Shown piece after piece: positions 8,899 to 17,312 of a stretch of 64,000 bases of DNA. Position 1 is the stretch's first letter; each line of letters opens with the position of its first letter. Source of the DNA: Actinoallomurus bryophytorum (GTDB lineage Bacteria > Actinomycetota > Actinomycetes > Streptosporangiales > Streptosporangiaceae); assembly GCF_006716425.1 (NCBI RefSeq), contig NZ_VFOZ01000001.1, positions 496,001 through 560,000 of the forward strand. Reading direction: 5' to 3'. The position numbers were made by a program, and so were the translations under genes. The notes below the pieces were generated by a model that made no database searches, was not told the origin of the DNA, and worked only from the letters and a program-made list of their open reading frames with translations.

Positions 8899-10299
8899 GT
8901 GAGACGGCATCTGTCCCTGCGCGCCCGGCTGGCGGTGCTGACCAGCCTCGCCGTGGCCGTGGCGGTGGCGGCCTGCGCGGTCGGCTGCTGGTTCGTCGTA
9001 CGCGGGCGGCTGATCGACCAGCTGGACACGTCACTGTCGGGGCCGCGCGCCGGCGGTCCGCGCGCTCCCGGAACGCACGACTCCGGGTCGCCGCTCGGGA
9101 TCTGTTCCTCGCCGCCTCCGGGCGACGACGGGTTCCGCGGGTTCCTGCCCACACTCCAGGTCGTGGCGCGTGACGGCACCGCGTGCAGCGCGCCCGGCAC
9201 CACCGACCCGCTCAAGGTCACGCCCGGCGACGTGGCGATCGCCCGCGGGCTGAAGGGCGCGACGTACCGCGACGGCACGACGGCCGGCGGCACGCCGGTG
9301 CGCGTGTTCACCCATCCGGACGCGTCCGGGGTCGCGGTGTCGGTGGCCCAGCCGCTCGCACCGGTGACCGACTCGCTGGACAGCCTGGCCCTGCTGCTCA
9401 TCGCGGTGGCCGCGGTCGGCGTGGTCGGGGCCGCGATCGCCGGCCTGCTCATCGCGCGTGCCGGGCTGAAGCCCGTGGACCGCCTCACCGAGGTGGTCGA
9501 GCACATCGCACGTACGGAGGACCTGGACACGACCATCCCGGCGGGAGGCACGGACGAGATCGCCCGGCTGAGCCGGTCCTTCAACAGCATGACCCGCGCG
9601 CTGGCCGGCTCTCGTGACCGCCAGCAGCGGCTCATCGTGGACGCCGGACATGAGCTGCGTACCCCGCTGACCAGCCTGCGCACGAACGTCGACCTCATGC
9701 TCCGCAGCGAGACGACCGGCCGTCCGCTGCCCGCCGGCGACAAGGAGCGGCTGCTCGTCAACGTCAAGGCGCAGCTGCTGGAGCTGTCGAGCCTCGTCGG
9801 CGACCTCCTCGACCTGTCGCGCGCCGAGGCTCCGCCGGGCGTGGAGGTGGTCGCGCTGCACGAGATCGTGGACAACGCCGTCCGCCGGGTGCGGCCGCGC
9901 GGACCGTCGCTCCGGATCAGCGCCGAGGTGGCGCCCTGGTACGTCCACGGCGACGCGACCTCGCTGGAGCGAGCGCTGGTGAACCTCCTGGACAACGCGG
10001 TGAAGTTCAGCCCGCCCGACGGGACCGTGACCGTACGGCTCGAGGACGGCGAGCTGACCGTACGGGACGAGGGGCCCGGCATCCCCGAAGAGGACCTGCC
10101 GTACGTCTTCGACCGGTTCTGGCGCTCGCCGTCCGCGCGCGGCCTGCCGGGATCGGGGCTGGGGCTGGCGATCGCGGCGCGGGCCGTGCGCGAGGCCGAC
10201 GGGGAGATCGCCCTGCGCCCGGCGCCCGGTGGGGGCACCGAGGCGTGGCTGCGGCTGCCGGGAACCATTGCCGCGGACGGCTTTCTCATCGGCGGTTAA
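8899..10299 (+). CDS. Sensor histidine kinase (MprB-like)
   Basis: A 466-residue membrane kinase. TM1 covers about residues 10-32 and TM2 about 160-182, bounding an extracytoplasmic sensor loop of roughly 125 residues. A HAMP linker follows, then the HisKA domain with phospho-acceptor H251 (DAGHELRTPLTSLR). The HATPase domain shows the N-box NLLDNAVKF, the G1 motif DEGPGIP and the G2 motif GSGLGLAIA. GTG start at 8899 after AAGGAGAA. It would phosphorylate the response regulator encoded just upstream. The sensor loop contains two cysteines (ICSSPP and TACSAPG), possibly a disulfide. Confidence 0.92.
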   Translation: MRRHLSLRARLAVLTSLAVAVAVAACAVGCWFVVRGRLIDQLDTSLSGPRAGGPRAPGTHDSGSPLGICSSPPPGDDGFRGFLPTLQVVARDGTACSAPGTTDPLKVTPGDVAIARGLKGATYRDGTTAGGTPVRVFTHPDASGVAVSVAQPLAPVTDSLDSLALLLIAVAAVGVVGAAIAGLLIARAGLKPVDRLTEVVEHIARTEDLDTTIPAGGTDEIARLSRSFNSMTRALAGSRDRQQRLIVDAGHELRTPLTSLRTNVDLMLRSETTGRPLPAGDKERLLVNVKAQLLELSSLVGDLLDLSRAEAPPGVEVVALHEIVDNAVRRVRPRGPSLRISAEVAPWYVHGDATSLERALVNLLDNAVKFSPPDGTVTVRLEDGELTVRDEGPGIPEEDLPYVFDRFWRSPSARGLPGSGLGLAIAARAVREADGEIALRPAPGGGTEAWLRLPGTIAADGFLIGG

Positions 10300-10345
10300 G
10301 AAACGGCTCACCCGGCTCCCACGGTCGGCCACGAGCTTGGTCATC

Positions 10346-11581
10346 ATGAGCGAGCTGACATCTCTCGAGGCCCGGCCCTTGCCCGGCGTCGTGGCCGCGC
10401 CACGTGGTCCTCTCATCGAGATCGCCATTCCGGCCTACAACGAAGAACATGTCCTGGCGGCGAGCGTGCGCCGCCTCCACACCTACCTCATCGAGACGTT
10501 CCCGTACCGGTTCGTCATCACCGTCGTGGACAACGCCAGCACGGACCGGACCTGGGAGGTCGCCGAGCGGCTGTCGCTGGAGATCGCCGAGGTGGAGGCC
10601 GTACGGCTGGAGGACAAGGGCCGTGGTCGCGCGCTGCGGTACGCATGGAGTACGAGCTCGGCCGACATCGTGGCGTACATGGACGTGGACCTGTCCACCG
10701 ACCTGCAGGCGTTCCTGCCGCTGATCGCGCCACTGGTGTCCGGGCACAGCGACCTCGCCATCGGCAGCCGGCTGTCGCGGGGCTCGGCGGTGGTGCGCGG
10801 GCCCCGGCGCGAGCTGATCTCGCGTGCGTACAACCTGCTGCTGCGCACGACGCTCGCCGCGCGGTTCTCCGACGCGCAGTGCGGCTTCAAGGCCGGCCGC
10901 ACCGACGTCGTCCGTGCACTGCTGCCGGCGGTGGAGGACCAGGCGTGGTTCTTCGACACCGAGTTGCTGCTGCTCGCGGAGCGGAACGGCCTGCGCATCC
11001 ACGAGGTCCCGGTCGACTGGGTCGATGATCCCGACAGCCGCGTCGACGTCGTCCGCACCGCCGTCGAGGATCTGCGGGGCATGCTGCGGATGGCCCGGCG
11101 ACTGCTGTCCGGCGCGCTGCGCGTACCGGTGCCGCCGCCGCGCTCGGCGCGGCTGCCGGCCGGGATGCGCTCACAGCTGCCGTCATTCGCGCTGATCGGC
11201 GTGGTGAGTACGGTGGCGCAGCTCGTGCTGTACGCGCTGCTACGGCTCTTCATGCCGGTGGTCGCCGCCAACGTCGTGTCCTACTTTCTGGCCGCGATCG
11301 CCAACACGGCCGCCAACCGGCGATTCACCTTCGGCGTGGTGGGCGCCCGGCGTGCCGTACGGCATCAGCTGGAAGGGGGCGTGGCGTTTCTCGTGGGTCT
11401 CGCGGTGAGCACCGGGGGCCTTTTCGCGGTCCACGCGATGTGGCCGCGCGCTCCCCGGCTCGCCGAGCTGGCGGCGTTGCTGGTCCTCAACCTGTTCGCC
11501 GCCGTGATCCGTTTCGTCCTGCTGCGCGCGTGGGTCTTCCACCCGCGGCGGGCCCGGTCCGTCCTTCGGGAGCACGTGTGA
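10346..11581 (+). CDS. GT2 glycosyltransferase fused to GtrA domain
   Basis: A 411-residue fusion. Residues 20-245 form a family-2 glycosyltransferase of the dolichyl-phosphate-mannose/glucose synthase type (IEIAIPAYNEE, the metal motif MDVDLSTD, QCGFKAGR). Residues 275-400 form a GtrA-like domain with four transmembrane segments. Such proteins load a sugar onto a polyprenyl phosphate and flip it. The product would be the donor for the GT39 enzyme whose start overlaps this stop by one base (TGATG), like the YkcC-YkcB pairing. I chose the ATG at 10346; longer readings run into the kinase gene. The substrate sugar is unknown. Confidence 0.88.
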   Translation: MSELTSLEARPLPGVVAAPRGPLIEIAIPAYNEEHVLAASVRRLHTYLIETFPYRFVITVVDNASTDRTWEVAERLSLEIAEVEAVRLEDKGRGRALRYAWSTSSADIVAYMDVDLSTDLQAFLPLIAPLVSGHSDLAIGSRLSRGSAVVRGPRRELISRAYNLLLRTTLAARFSDAQCGFKAGRTDVVRALLPAVEDQAWFFDTELLLLAERNGLRIHEVPVDWVDDPDSRVDVVRTAVEDLRGMLRMARRLLSGALRVPVPPPRSARLPAGMRSQLPSFALIGVVSTVAQLVLYALLRLFMPVVAANVVSYFLAAIANTAANRRFTFGVVGARRAVRHQLEGGVAFLVGLAVSTGGLFAVHAMWPRAPRLAELAALLVLNLFAAVIRFVLLRAWVFHPRRARSVLREHV

Positions 11582-14475
11582 TGACGACCTTGACTCTGGG
11601 CCGCCTCGCCCCGCGAGTGGTCCCCGCCTCGGTCACCTCGCGGGAGCCTTCCCCGCGGTGGGTACGGCCCGGCCTGCTCGCCGTGCTGGCGCTGGCCGGC
11701 GTGCTGTACGGCTGGGGGCTGTCCGGAAGCGGATACGCCAACGAGTACTACTCGGCGGCGGTGAAGAGCGGGACCGAGAGCTGGAAGGCATTCTTCTTCG
11801 GCTCCCTGGACTCGGCGTCCTTCATCACGGTGGACAAGCCGCCGATGGCACTGTGGGTACAGGAGCTGTCCGCGCGACTCTTCGGCTTCGGCACGTGGAG
11901 CCTGCTGCTGCCCTCGGTCCTCATGGGCGTCGCGACGGTCGGCGTGCTGTACGCGACGGTACGGCGCGCTTTCGGCCCTATCGCCGGCCTGATCGCCGCG
12001 CTCGTCATGACGCTGACACCGATCACGGTCGCGATCAACCGGGACAACAACCCGGACACGCTGCTGGTACTCCTGCTGGTGCTGTCGGCGTGGGCCCTGC
12101 AACGGGCCCTCGCGTCCGGCCGGCTGCCGTGGCTGATGGCGTCGGCGTTCTTTCTCGGCTGCGCCTTCAACACGAAGATGCTGCAGGCGTACCTGGTGCT
12201 GCCGGCGCTCGTGCTGGTGTTCGCGCTGTTCGCCCCGGGCGGGTTCGTCCGGCGGGTCGTCCGGCTGCTCGCCGCCGGGGCCGTACTGGCGGTGTCAAGC
12301 CTGTGGTGGATGGTCGTCGTCGACTTGATCCCCGCCGCTGATCGGCCTTTCATCGGAGGCAGCACCGACAACACGGTCTGGGACCTCGTGATCGGCTACA
12401 ACGGCCTGGGCCGCGTGACGGGCGGTTCCGGCGGACCGGGCGGTGGGCCGGGTGGTGGGCCGGGGCGCGGTGGTCAGGGAGCGAGCTTCGCCGGCGCCTC
12501 GGGGCCCGGACGGCTGTTCAACGACGTCGTCGGCGGCCAGATCTCCTGGCTCCTGCCGTTCGCCGCCTTCGCACTGGTCACGGGCATGGTCTTGTTGTGG
12601 AAGCGTCCGCGTACCGACCTGGCGAGGGCGGCACTGGTGCTCTGGGGAGGCTGGCTGGTCGTTCACTTTGTGGTGTTCAGCTTCTCCAGCGGCACGATGC
12701 ATCCGTACTACACGACCGCCCTGACCCCAGCGGTGGCGGCACTCACGGGCATCGGCGCCGTCCTGCTGTACGACGCATACCGCCACTCCCGCGCGTGGAC
12801 CTGGGCCCTCCCGCTGAGCACCGCCCTGACCGGCGCATGGTCTGTCGTCCTCCTACGACGCACACCGGAGTGGCATCCGTGGCTGGCTTGGACTGTGGCC
12901 GTCCTGACCGTGATCACCATCGCGGCCTTGGTGACGGTACGCCTGACAGCCCCTATAACCCCTGGCCATCACCCGCCCGCTACGACCGCCACGGAGACGG
13001 AGACGGGGACGGGGACGGGGACGGACGGCACATCGGACAACACCCCCAGGACACCAACGTCGGCCACCGCACCCGCGCAGACCGCGCCGCCAGCACAGGC
13101 CACGCCAGCGCAGGCCGCGTCAGCGCAGACAGCGCCCGGGCAAGCCGCGTCAGCGCAGGCCGCGCCCGTGCAGGCCGCGCCCGGGCAAACCGCGCCCGGG
13201 CAAGCCGAATCCGCACAGCCCGCGTCAGCACAGCCCGCGTCAGCACAGCCCGCGTCAGCGCAGGCCGTGCCAGCGCAGGCCGTGCCAGCGCAGGCCGTGC
13301 CAGCGCAGGCCGTGTCGGTGGGGCCAGCGTCCTCAGACGCCGTGCCACCCAATGCTCTGCACTCCGAGGCCACGTCCCCCGAGGCCCTTCCCTCGGACAC
13401 TGCTCCGTCGGACACCGCTCCGTCTGACGCTTATCCCTCGGAGGCGGTGCCCCCGGAAGCCGAATCCTCGGTGGTGAGGCGCGTGACGGTGCTCGCCGTG
13501 ATCGTCGGAGTACTGGCCGGACTGACCGGGCCGGCCGCCTACGCGGCCTCCGCAGCCGCGAGCCACACCAATGGAACCAATCCGCTGGCGGGCCCTGCCT
13601 TCGGTGGCTTCGGGATGGGCGGCCCGGGCATGCCCGGCGGCGCCCGACCCCCCGCAGCCATCCGAAGAATGATGGAGGAGGGCCGCTTCTCCGGCGGCCA
13701 ACCACCGTTCGGCAACCCACCGTCGAACCCAAACGGATCCGGCGAACCGGCCGCCCCAAGCCGACCCAACGGATCCAATGGCTCCGCCGCCCCTGGATCC
13801 GCCGGATCAGGAACCGCCCAAGATGGCTCTACCGGCCCTGGGGCCACCAGGTCAGGTACCGCCCAAGACGGCTCCACCGGCCCTGGGGCCACCAGGTCAG
13901 GTACCGCCCAAGACGGCTCCACCGGCCCTGGGGCCACCGGGCCAGGAACCACCCAAGACGGCTCCACCGGAACGGGAGCCGCCGGCTCCGGGGCGACCGA
14001 GTCGAAGGCCGGAGAGGGTGGTCAATCCAACGGAGCCGACGCCCCACCGGGATCGGGACCTGGACCGCGGCCCGACGCTCCCGGCGCAGGCGGGCCAGGA
14101 ATGGGCCAGGTGGACTCCCAGCTCATCTCCTACCTGGAGAAACACCGAGAAGGCGCCACCTGGCTCGTCGCAGTCGCCAGCGCACAGAGCGCGTCGTCGA
14201 TCATTCTGCGAACCGGCCTCCCGGTCATCGCCATGGGCGGCTTCACCGGCAGTGATCCCGCCATGACCACGCAGAAGCTCCAGTCATACGTCCAGAGAGG
14301 CAAATTGCATTACGTCATGACCGGCGGAGGCGGCCCCGGCGGCGGACCGGGCGGCGGAGGCAGCTCGTCCGTTAGTTCGTGGGTCTCAAAGAACTGCTCG
14401 GCAGTGAAAGCCTCCGACTACGGCAGCACCTCGGATTCCGCGCAGACCTCCCAAACGCTCTACCGCTGCGGCTAG
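11581..14475 (+). CDS. GT39 (PMT/YkcB-type) membrane glycosyltransferase with expanded repeats
   Basis: A 964-residue integral membrane transferase. The N-terminal 455 residues are a C-type glycosyltransferase core with about ten TM segments. It has the expected loop motifs SGYANEYYSAAVKSG and FITVDKPPMALWVQE, and AINRDNNPDTLLVLLL. Then comes an insert of about 170 residues made of XAQXA pentads, a further TM (about 632-652), a Gly/Pro/Ser/Thr-rich stretch holding four 15-residue repeats, and the family's C-terminal outside domain (YLEKHREGATWLVAVASA, GLPVIAMGGFTGSDP). It presumably transfers a polyprenyl-linked sugar to a wall polymer or protein. Core family members lack linkers this long. 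The stop overlaps a transposon-end remnant. Confidence 0.88.
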   Translation: MTTLTLGRLAPRVVPASVTSREPSPRWVRPGLLAVLALAGVLYGWGLSGSGYANEYYSAAVKSGTESWKAFFFGSLDSASFITVDKPPMALWVQELSARLFGFGTWSLLLPSVLMGVATVGVLYATVRRAFGPIAGLIAALVMTLTPITVAINRDNNPDTLLVLLLVLSAWALQRALASGRLPWLMASAFFLGCAFNTKMLQAYLVLPALVLVFALFAPGGFVRRVVRLLAAGAVLAVSSLWWMVVVDLIPAADRPFIGGSTDNTVWDLVIGYNGLGRVTGGSGGPGGGPGGGPGRGGQGASFAGASGPGRLFNDVVGGQISWLLPFAAFALVTGMVLLWKRPRTDLARAALVLWGGWLVVHFVVFSFSSGTMHPYYTTALTPAVAALTGIGAVLLYDAYRHSRAWTWALPLSTALTGAWSVVLLRRTPEWHPWLAWTVAVLTVITIAALVTVRLTAPITPGHHPPATTATETETGTGTGTDGTSDNTPRTPTSATAPAQTAPPAQATPAQAASAQTAPGQAASAQAAPVQAAPGQTAPGQAESAQPASAQPASAQPASAQAVPAQAVPAQAVPAQAVSVGPASSDAVPPNALHSEATSPEALPSDTAPSDTAPSDAYPSEAVPPEAESSVVRRVTVLAVIVGVLAGLTGPAAYAASAAASHTNGTNPLAGPAFGGFGMGGPGMPGGARPPAAIRRMMEEGRFSGGQPPFGNPPSNPNGSGEPAAPSRPNGSNGSAAPGSAGSGTAQDGSTGPGATRSGTAQDGSTGPGATRSGTAQDGSTGPGATGPGTTQDGSTGTGAAGSGATESKAGEGGQSNGADAPPGSGPGPRPDAPGAGGPGMGQVDSQLISYLEKHREGATWLVAVASAQSASSIILRTGLPVIAMGGFTGSDPAMTTQKLQSYVQRGKLHYVMTGGGGPGGGPGGGGSSSVSSWVSKNCSAVKASDYGSTSDSAQTSQTLYRCG
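13070..13317 (+). repeat. 15-bp coding minisatellite (XAQXA pentads) in GT39
   Basis: About 16 consecutive 15-base units encode pentads such as PAQAA, SAQTA, PGQAA, SAQPA (three in a row) and PAQAV (three in a row). The most 3-prime copies are the most alike, suggesting recent slippage. Unit length is a multiple of three, so the frame is preserved. It would form a flexible linker between membrane segments. Confidence 0.85.
13807..13986 (+). repeat. 45-bp coding minisatellite in GT39
   Basis: Four 45-base units start at 13807, 13852, 13897 and 13942. Each encodes a variant of SGTAQDGSTGPGATR. Units 2 and 3 are nearly identical at DNA level. Frame is kept. The repeat lies in the outside Gly/Pro-rich linker before the C-terminal domain. 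Confidence 0.88.
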
Positions 14476-14665
14476 GACCTGTCTCGAAGGCCCCGGTCTG
14501 AGCCCCGCCCCGTCCTGGAGCCCACCCGCCCGGGGGTTGCCATCCCACTTTTATTGTCCAGCGGGAACAGCGGCTGGTGGAAGTAGAGCGGGGTTCTGTG
14601 GATAACGCCGTGTGGTGCCGCTCAGGCGGCGCCACACGGCAACAGCATGACTTTGAGACAGAGCC
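14475..14665. mobile_element. Possible IS/MITE-like remnant with terminal inverted repeats
   Basis: The left end GGACCTGTCTCGAAG (14475-14489) and the complement of the right end GGCTCTGTCTCAAAG (14665-14651) match at 12 of 15 positions. TA flanks both sides (14473-14474 and 14666-14667), as expected for a TA target duplication. An internal palindrome (CCGTGTGGTGCCGC to GCGGCGCCACACGG) lies near the right end. There is no transposase, so this would be a deleted or non-autonomous element. Its left edge falls on the GT39 stop codon. The family is not assigned. Confidence 0.45.
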
Positions 14666-15340
14666 TAAGGGCGCGCGACCCGGCCGAGGCCTCGCAGGCC
14701 CAAGGCCCGGACCCGAGCGCCTGGACCCAAGCTTTTTGGGCCCGGGGTCTTGGGCCCAGGCCTGGGATCTGGACCCCGGGGTCTGGGGCCCGGCTCTGTG
14801 GTCTGAGGCCCGACTCTGGGGTCTGGGGTCTGGAATCCGAGGTCCGGGACCCGAGATCCGGGACCCGAGATCCGGGACCCGAGATCCGGGACCCGAGATC
14901 CGGGACCCGAAGTCTGGTGCTCCGGGCTCGGGCCTCGCGGCTCAAGGCCCGCTTCGCCGGGCCGGGGCCTCCGGGCTCGGAGCTCAAGGCCCGGGAACAC
15001 GAGCTGGAGGCCCTGCCGGTGGCCGTTCCCTCGGCGCGGACGGCCCCTCGGGTTGCTCTGAAAGGTGCCTGACACGCCTGGGCACCGTCCGGTGCGACAT
15101 GTTTACGTCGCGCGGCCGGATCCTTGTCCTCGGCTGGCTGATGGTGCTCACTCGCCGGTCAAAGGGACGTCCTCATGGCCGTATCTGGTCAGGACCTGGG
15201 AGGCGGTGGTAAAGAGCACGTCAGGTGGTCGGTCGAGATCGGGGCCGGGGGGCAAGTTCCTGGGATTAGGGCCTGTTCACCATGGTCGGCGCTCGTTAGC
15301 ATCTCAGCACTGAACAGCGTGGGCAGAAAGGGTGCCGGCG
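14666..15340. other. Gene-free spacer with low-complexity sequence
   Basis: No convincing gene. The first half is a degenerate array of GGTCTGGGGCCC/CCGAGATCCGGGAC-like words, described separately; the second half holds no recognised signal apart from the possible promoter region for the small gene at 15341. Open frames here on both strands change frame through the 14-base repeats and show no family resemblance. Confidence 0.6.
14837..14906. repeat. 14-bp tandem array
   Basis: Four perfect copies of CCGAGATCCGGGAC lie at 14851-14906, preceded by one single-mismatch copy at 14837. More degenerate relatives (GGTCTGGGGCCCGG and similar) extend back to about 14740. The unit contains the partial palindrome GATC and is not a multiple of three, so it is not protein-coding. 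Confidence 0.85.
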
Positions 15341-15643
15341 ATGGCGGGAGTTCTGTTTGACAACCCGTTCTATGCGAAGCTCGGACAGGCGGTAAATGGC
15401 GTTCGGAAGGACGCTATTGATCTTGAACGAATGCTCAACAGCTCGTTCGACGTGGCTCAACGGGCGCAGCGAGATCCGAGCTTTCACAGCAGCGTCGACA
15501 ACCAGCGCAGGCAGCTCAGGTGGGCTCTCCTCAGCATCGTTCAGGCCGCCGAGGACGCCCTCCGCAACACCCCGACGAAGGTGACGGCCGAAGAGGCCGT
15601 GCTCGGTGGAAAGGGCCCGTACGGCTCGCCGAGCCCCTGGTGA
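15341..15643 (+). CDS. Small hypothetical protein
   Basis: 100 residues, predicted soluble and largely helical (segments NPFYAKLGQAVNGVRKD and RRQLRWALLSIVQAAEDAL). The ATG at 15341 follows AAAGGG by 9 bases; a GTG at 15332 is an alternative. No family recognised. It ends 5 bases from the end of the convergent peptide-binding protein gene. Length and helical content recall ESX/WXG-like small proteins, but no WXG motif is present and I do not assign it. Confidence 0.55.
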   Translation: MAGVLFDNPFYAKLGQAVNGVRKDAIDLERMLNSSFDVAQRAQRDPSFHSSVDNQRRQLRWALLSIVQAAEDALRNTPTKVTAEEAVLGGKGPYGSPSPW

Positions 15644-15647
15644 CCCC

Positions 15648-17312
15648 CTAATCCCGGAATCCGACGTCGGTCCAGACCGGCGTGTAAAGCCCGAACGCCC
15701 CCCAGTTCACCAGGGTCCGTCTGGTCGGCAGGATCTGTGGGCGCTGGTAGAGCGTCAGCGAGTGCACCTCCGTCCAGATCATGCGGTCGGCCTCGTTCGC
15801 GTACCGGCGGGCCTTGGTCGGGTCCAGCTCGGTGCTCGCGCGATCCAGTGTCGCGTCGAGTCTCCGGGAGCCGATGCGGGCCACGTTCTGCTGGACGCCG
15901 CCCCCTTGCGGCCTGCCGTATATCGATCTCAGGCCGGAGATCGGGAACGCTCCGCCGATCCACGAGAACGGCGCGAGGTCGTACGCGCCCCGGATGAGGT
16001 AGCGGTCGAAGAAGTCGCTGTCCGGCACCGGCCGCAGCTCCAGCCGTACACCCACGGGACCGAGCATGGCCTGGATGAGTTCGCCGTTCTGCCTGCTCGT
16101 CGCGTTGCTGAGCGGGTAGACGTAGCGCAGCACCAGGGATTTCCCGTTTTTCCAGCGGGTGGGTCCGTTCGCTCGCCAGCCTGCCGCGTCCAGCAGCCGG
16201 CGCGCCTGGTTCGGGTCGTAGGCGGTCAGGTCGCCGGCGTCGTTGCGGTAGCCCTCCTGGGTGTTCACGAAGGCGTGGTCGTTCAGAAGGCGTATCGGCC
16301 AGTCGAGACCGGTCAGCGAAGAGCGGGCGATCGCCTGCCGGTCGATCGCCATCGCGACGGCCCGGCGCACGTTCACATCGGTCAGGGCCGGAGCGGCGCC
16401 GTTGAAGGTGAGCTGGCTGAAGTCCGGTCCGGCCGCCCTGCGTACGACGGTGTCGGCGGCCTGCCCGGCACGGCGGTACGCGGCTGCGTCGGAGCCGACG
16501 TCGAACGCGTCGATCTCGCCGTTCGCGAAAGCCCCGGGCATGGCGTCGCGCGCGAGGTAGCGGAAGACGACCCGGTCGAGCTTGGCGCGCGGTCCCCACC
16601 ACCGTGGATCGCGGACCACCGAGAACGCCTGGGCGGTCCGGTCGAGCCGCTCCGGCCGGAACGGCCCCGCCGTGATCGGCAGGTGGTTCACCCAGCCCCG
16701 GTCCCAGGCCGCGCGGCCGCTGATCGCCTTCGCCGGGTACAGGGGGCTGAACAGCCCCCGCCACTCCCCGAACGGCCGGGCGTAGGTCACCACCACCTGC
16801 CGGTCGCTCGTCCCGCGCTCGACGCTCTCGATCCGCTCATAGCCGGTCGACGTGGTGATCTGGTACGCCCGGTCGCGGCCACGGCAGGCGTGCCAGAGCG
16901 CTTGGAAATCACGGAAATTCAGCGGTGTGCCGTCGGACCAACGGGCCTTCGGGTTGAGGTCGTACGTGATGACCTGCTTCGGTCTGGTCCGGGTGATCCC
17001 CGCCTTGAGCAGGTACGCGGGGTCGGCGGTGATCCTGCCGTTCTGGTCGCTGCGGAACAGCCACGGCATCAGCGCGCCGAGGATCCGGGCGGTGTCCAGG
17101 TCCGCGCCGCCCAGATGCCAGTAGTTCCACTGCGTACGGAACTCCGTCGTCGCCAGCCTGAGCGTGCCGCCGTCTCGTACGTGCTCGCGGGAGGTGGGAG
17201 CGATGTCGTACGCGGCGATCCCGCGTCTCGGCTCGCGGTGGGGCGTGCCGCATCCACTCGGCAGGGCCAGGGCGGCCAGCAGGATGACCACCACACTGAC
17301 GCGCGATCTCAT
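15648..17312 (-). CDS. Oligopeptide ABC transporter substrate-binding lipoprotein
   Basis: A 554-residue family-5 solute-binding protein (DppA/OppA/BldKB class). Signal peptide RSRVSVVVILLAALALPSGC with a lipobox cysteine at about residue 20 anchors it outside the membrane. Family segments include YDLNPKARWSDGTPLNFRDF, DVNVRRAVAMAIDRQ and YDPNQARRLLDAAGW. I chose the ATG at 17312 over a GTG 30 bases upstream because it gives a clean signal peptide. The start overlaps the ATPase stop (ATGA). It is the last gene of the operon B-C-ATPase-A. Peptide is the likely ligand; nickel or signalling peptides cannot be excluded. Confidence 0.88.
   Translation of the reverse strand: MRSRVSVVVILLAALALPSGCGTPHREPRRGIAAYDIAPTSREHVRDGGTLRLATTEFRTQWNYWHLGGADLDTARILGALMPWLFRSDQNGRITADPAYLLKAGITRTRPKQVITYDLNPKARWSDGTPLNFRDFQALWHACRGRDRAYQITTSTGYERIESVERGTSDRQVVVTYARPFGEWRGLFSPLYPAKAISGRAAWDRGWVNHLPITAGPFRPERLDRTAQAFSVVRDPRWWGPRAKLDRVVFRYLARDAMPGAFANGEIDAFDVGSDAAAYRRAGQAADTVVRRAAGPDFSQLTFNGAAPALTDVNVRRAVAMAIDRQAIARSSLTGLDWPIRLLNDHAFVNTQEGYRNDAGDLTAYDPNQARRLLDAAGWRANGPTRWKNGKSLVLRYVYPLSNATSRQNGELIQAMLGPVGVRLELRPVPDSDFFDRYLIRGAYDLAPFSWIGGAFPISGLRSIYGRPQGGGVQQNVARIGSRRLDATLDRASTELDPTKARRYANEADRMIWTEVHSLTLYQRPQILPTRRTLVNWGAFGLYTPVWTDVGFRD

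Noticed and set aside
8175-10289. 704-codon minus-strand frame opposite the two-component genes
   Set aside because: Ser/Arg-rich mirror frame with no ribosome-binding site; the opposite strand encodes unmistakable receiver and kinase domains.
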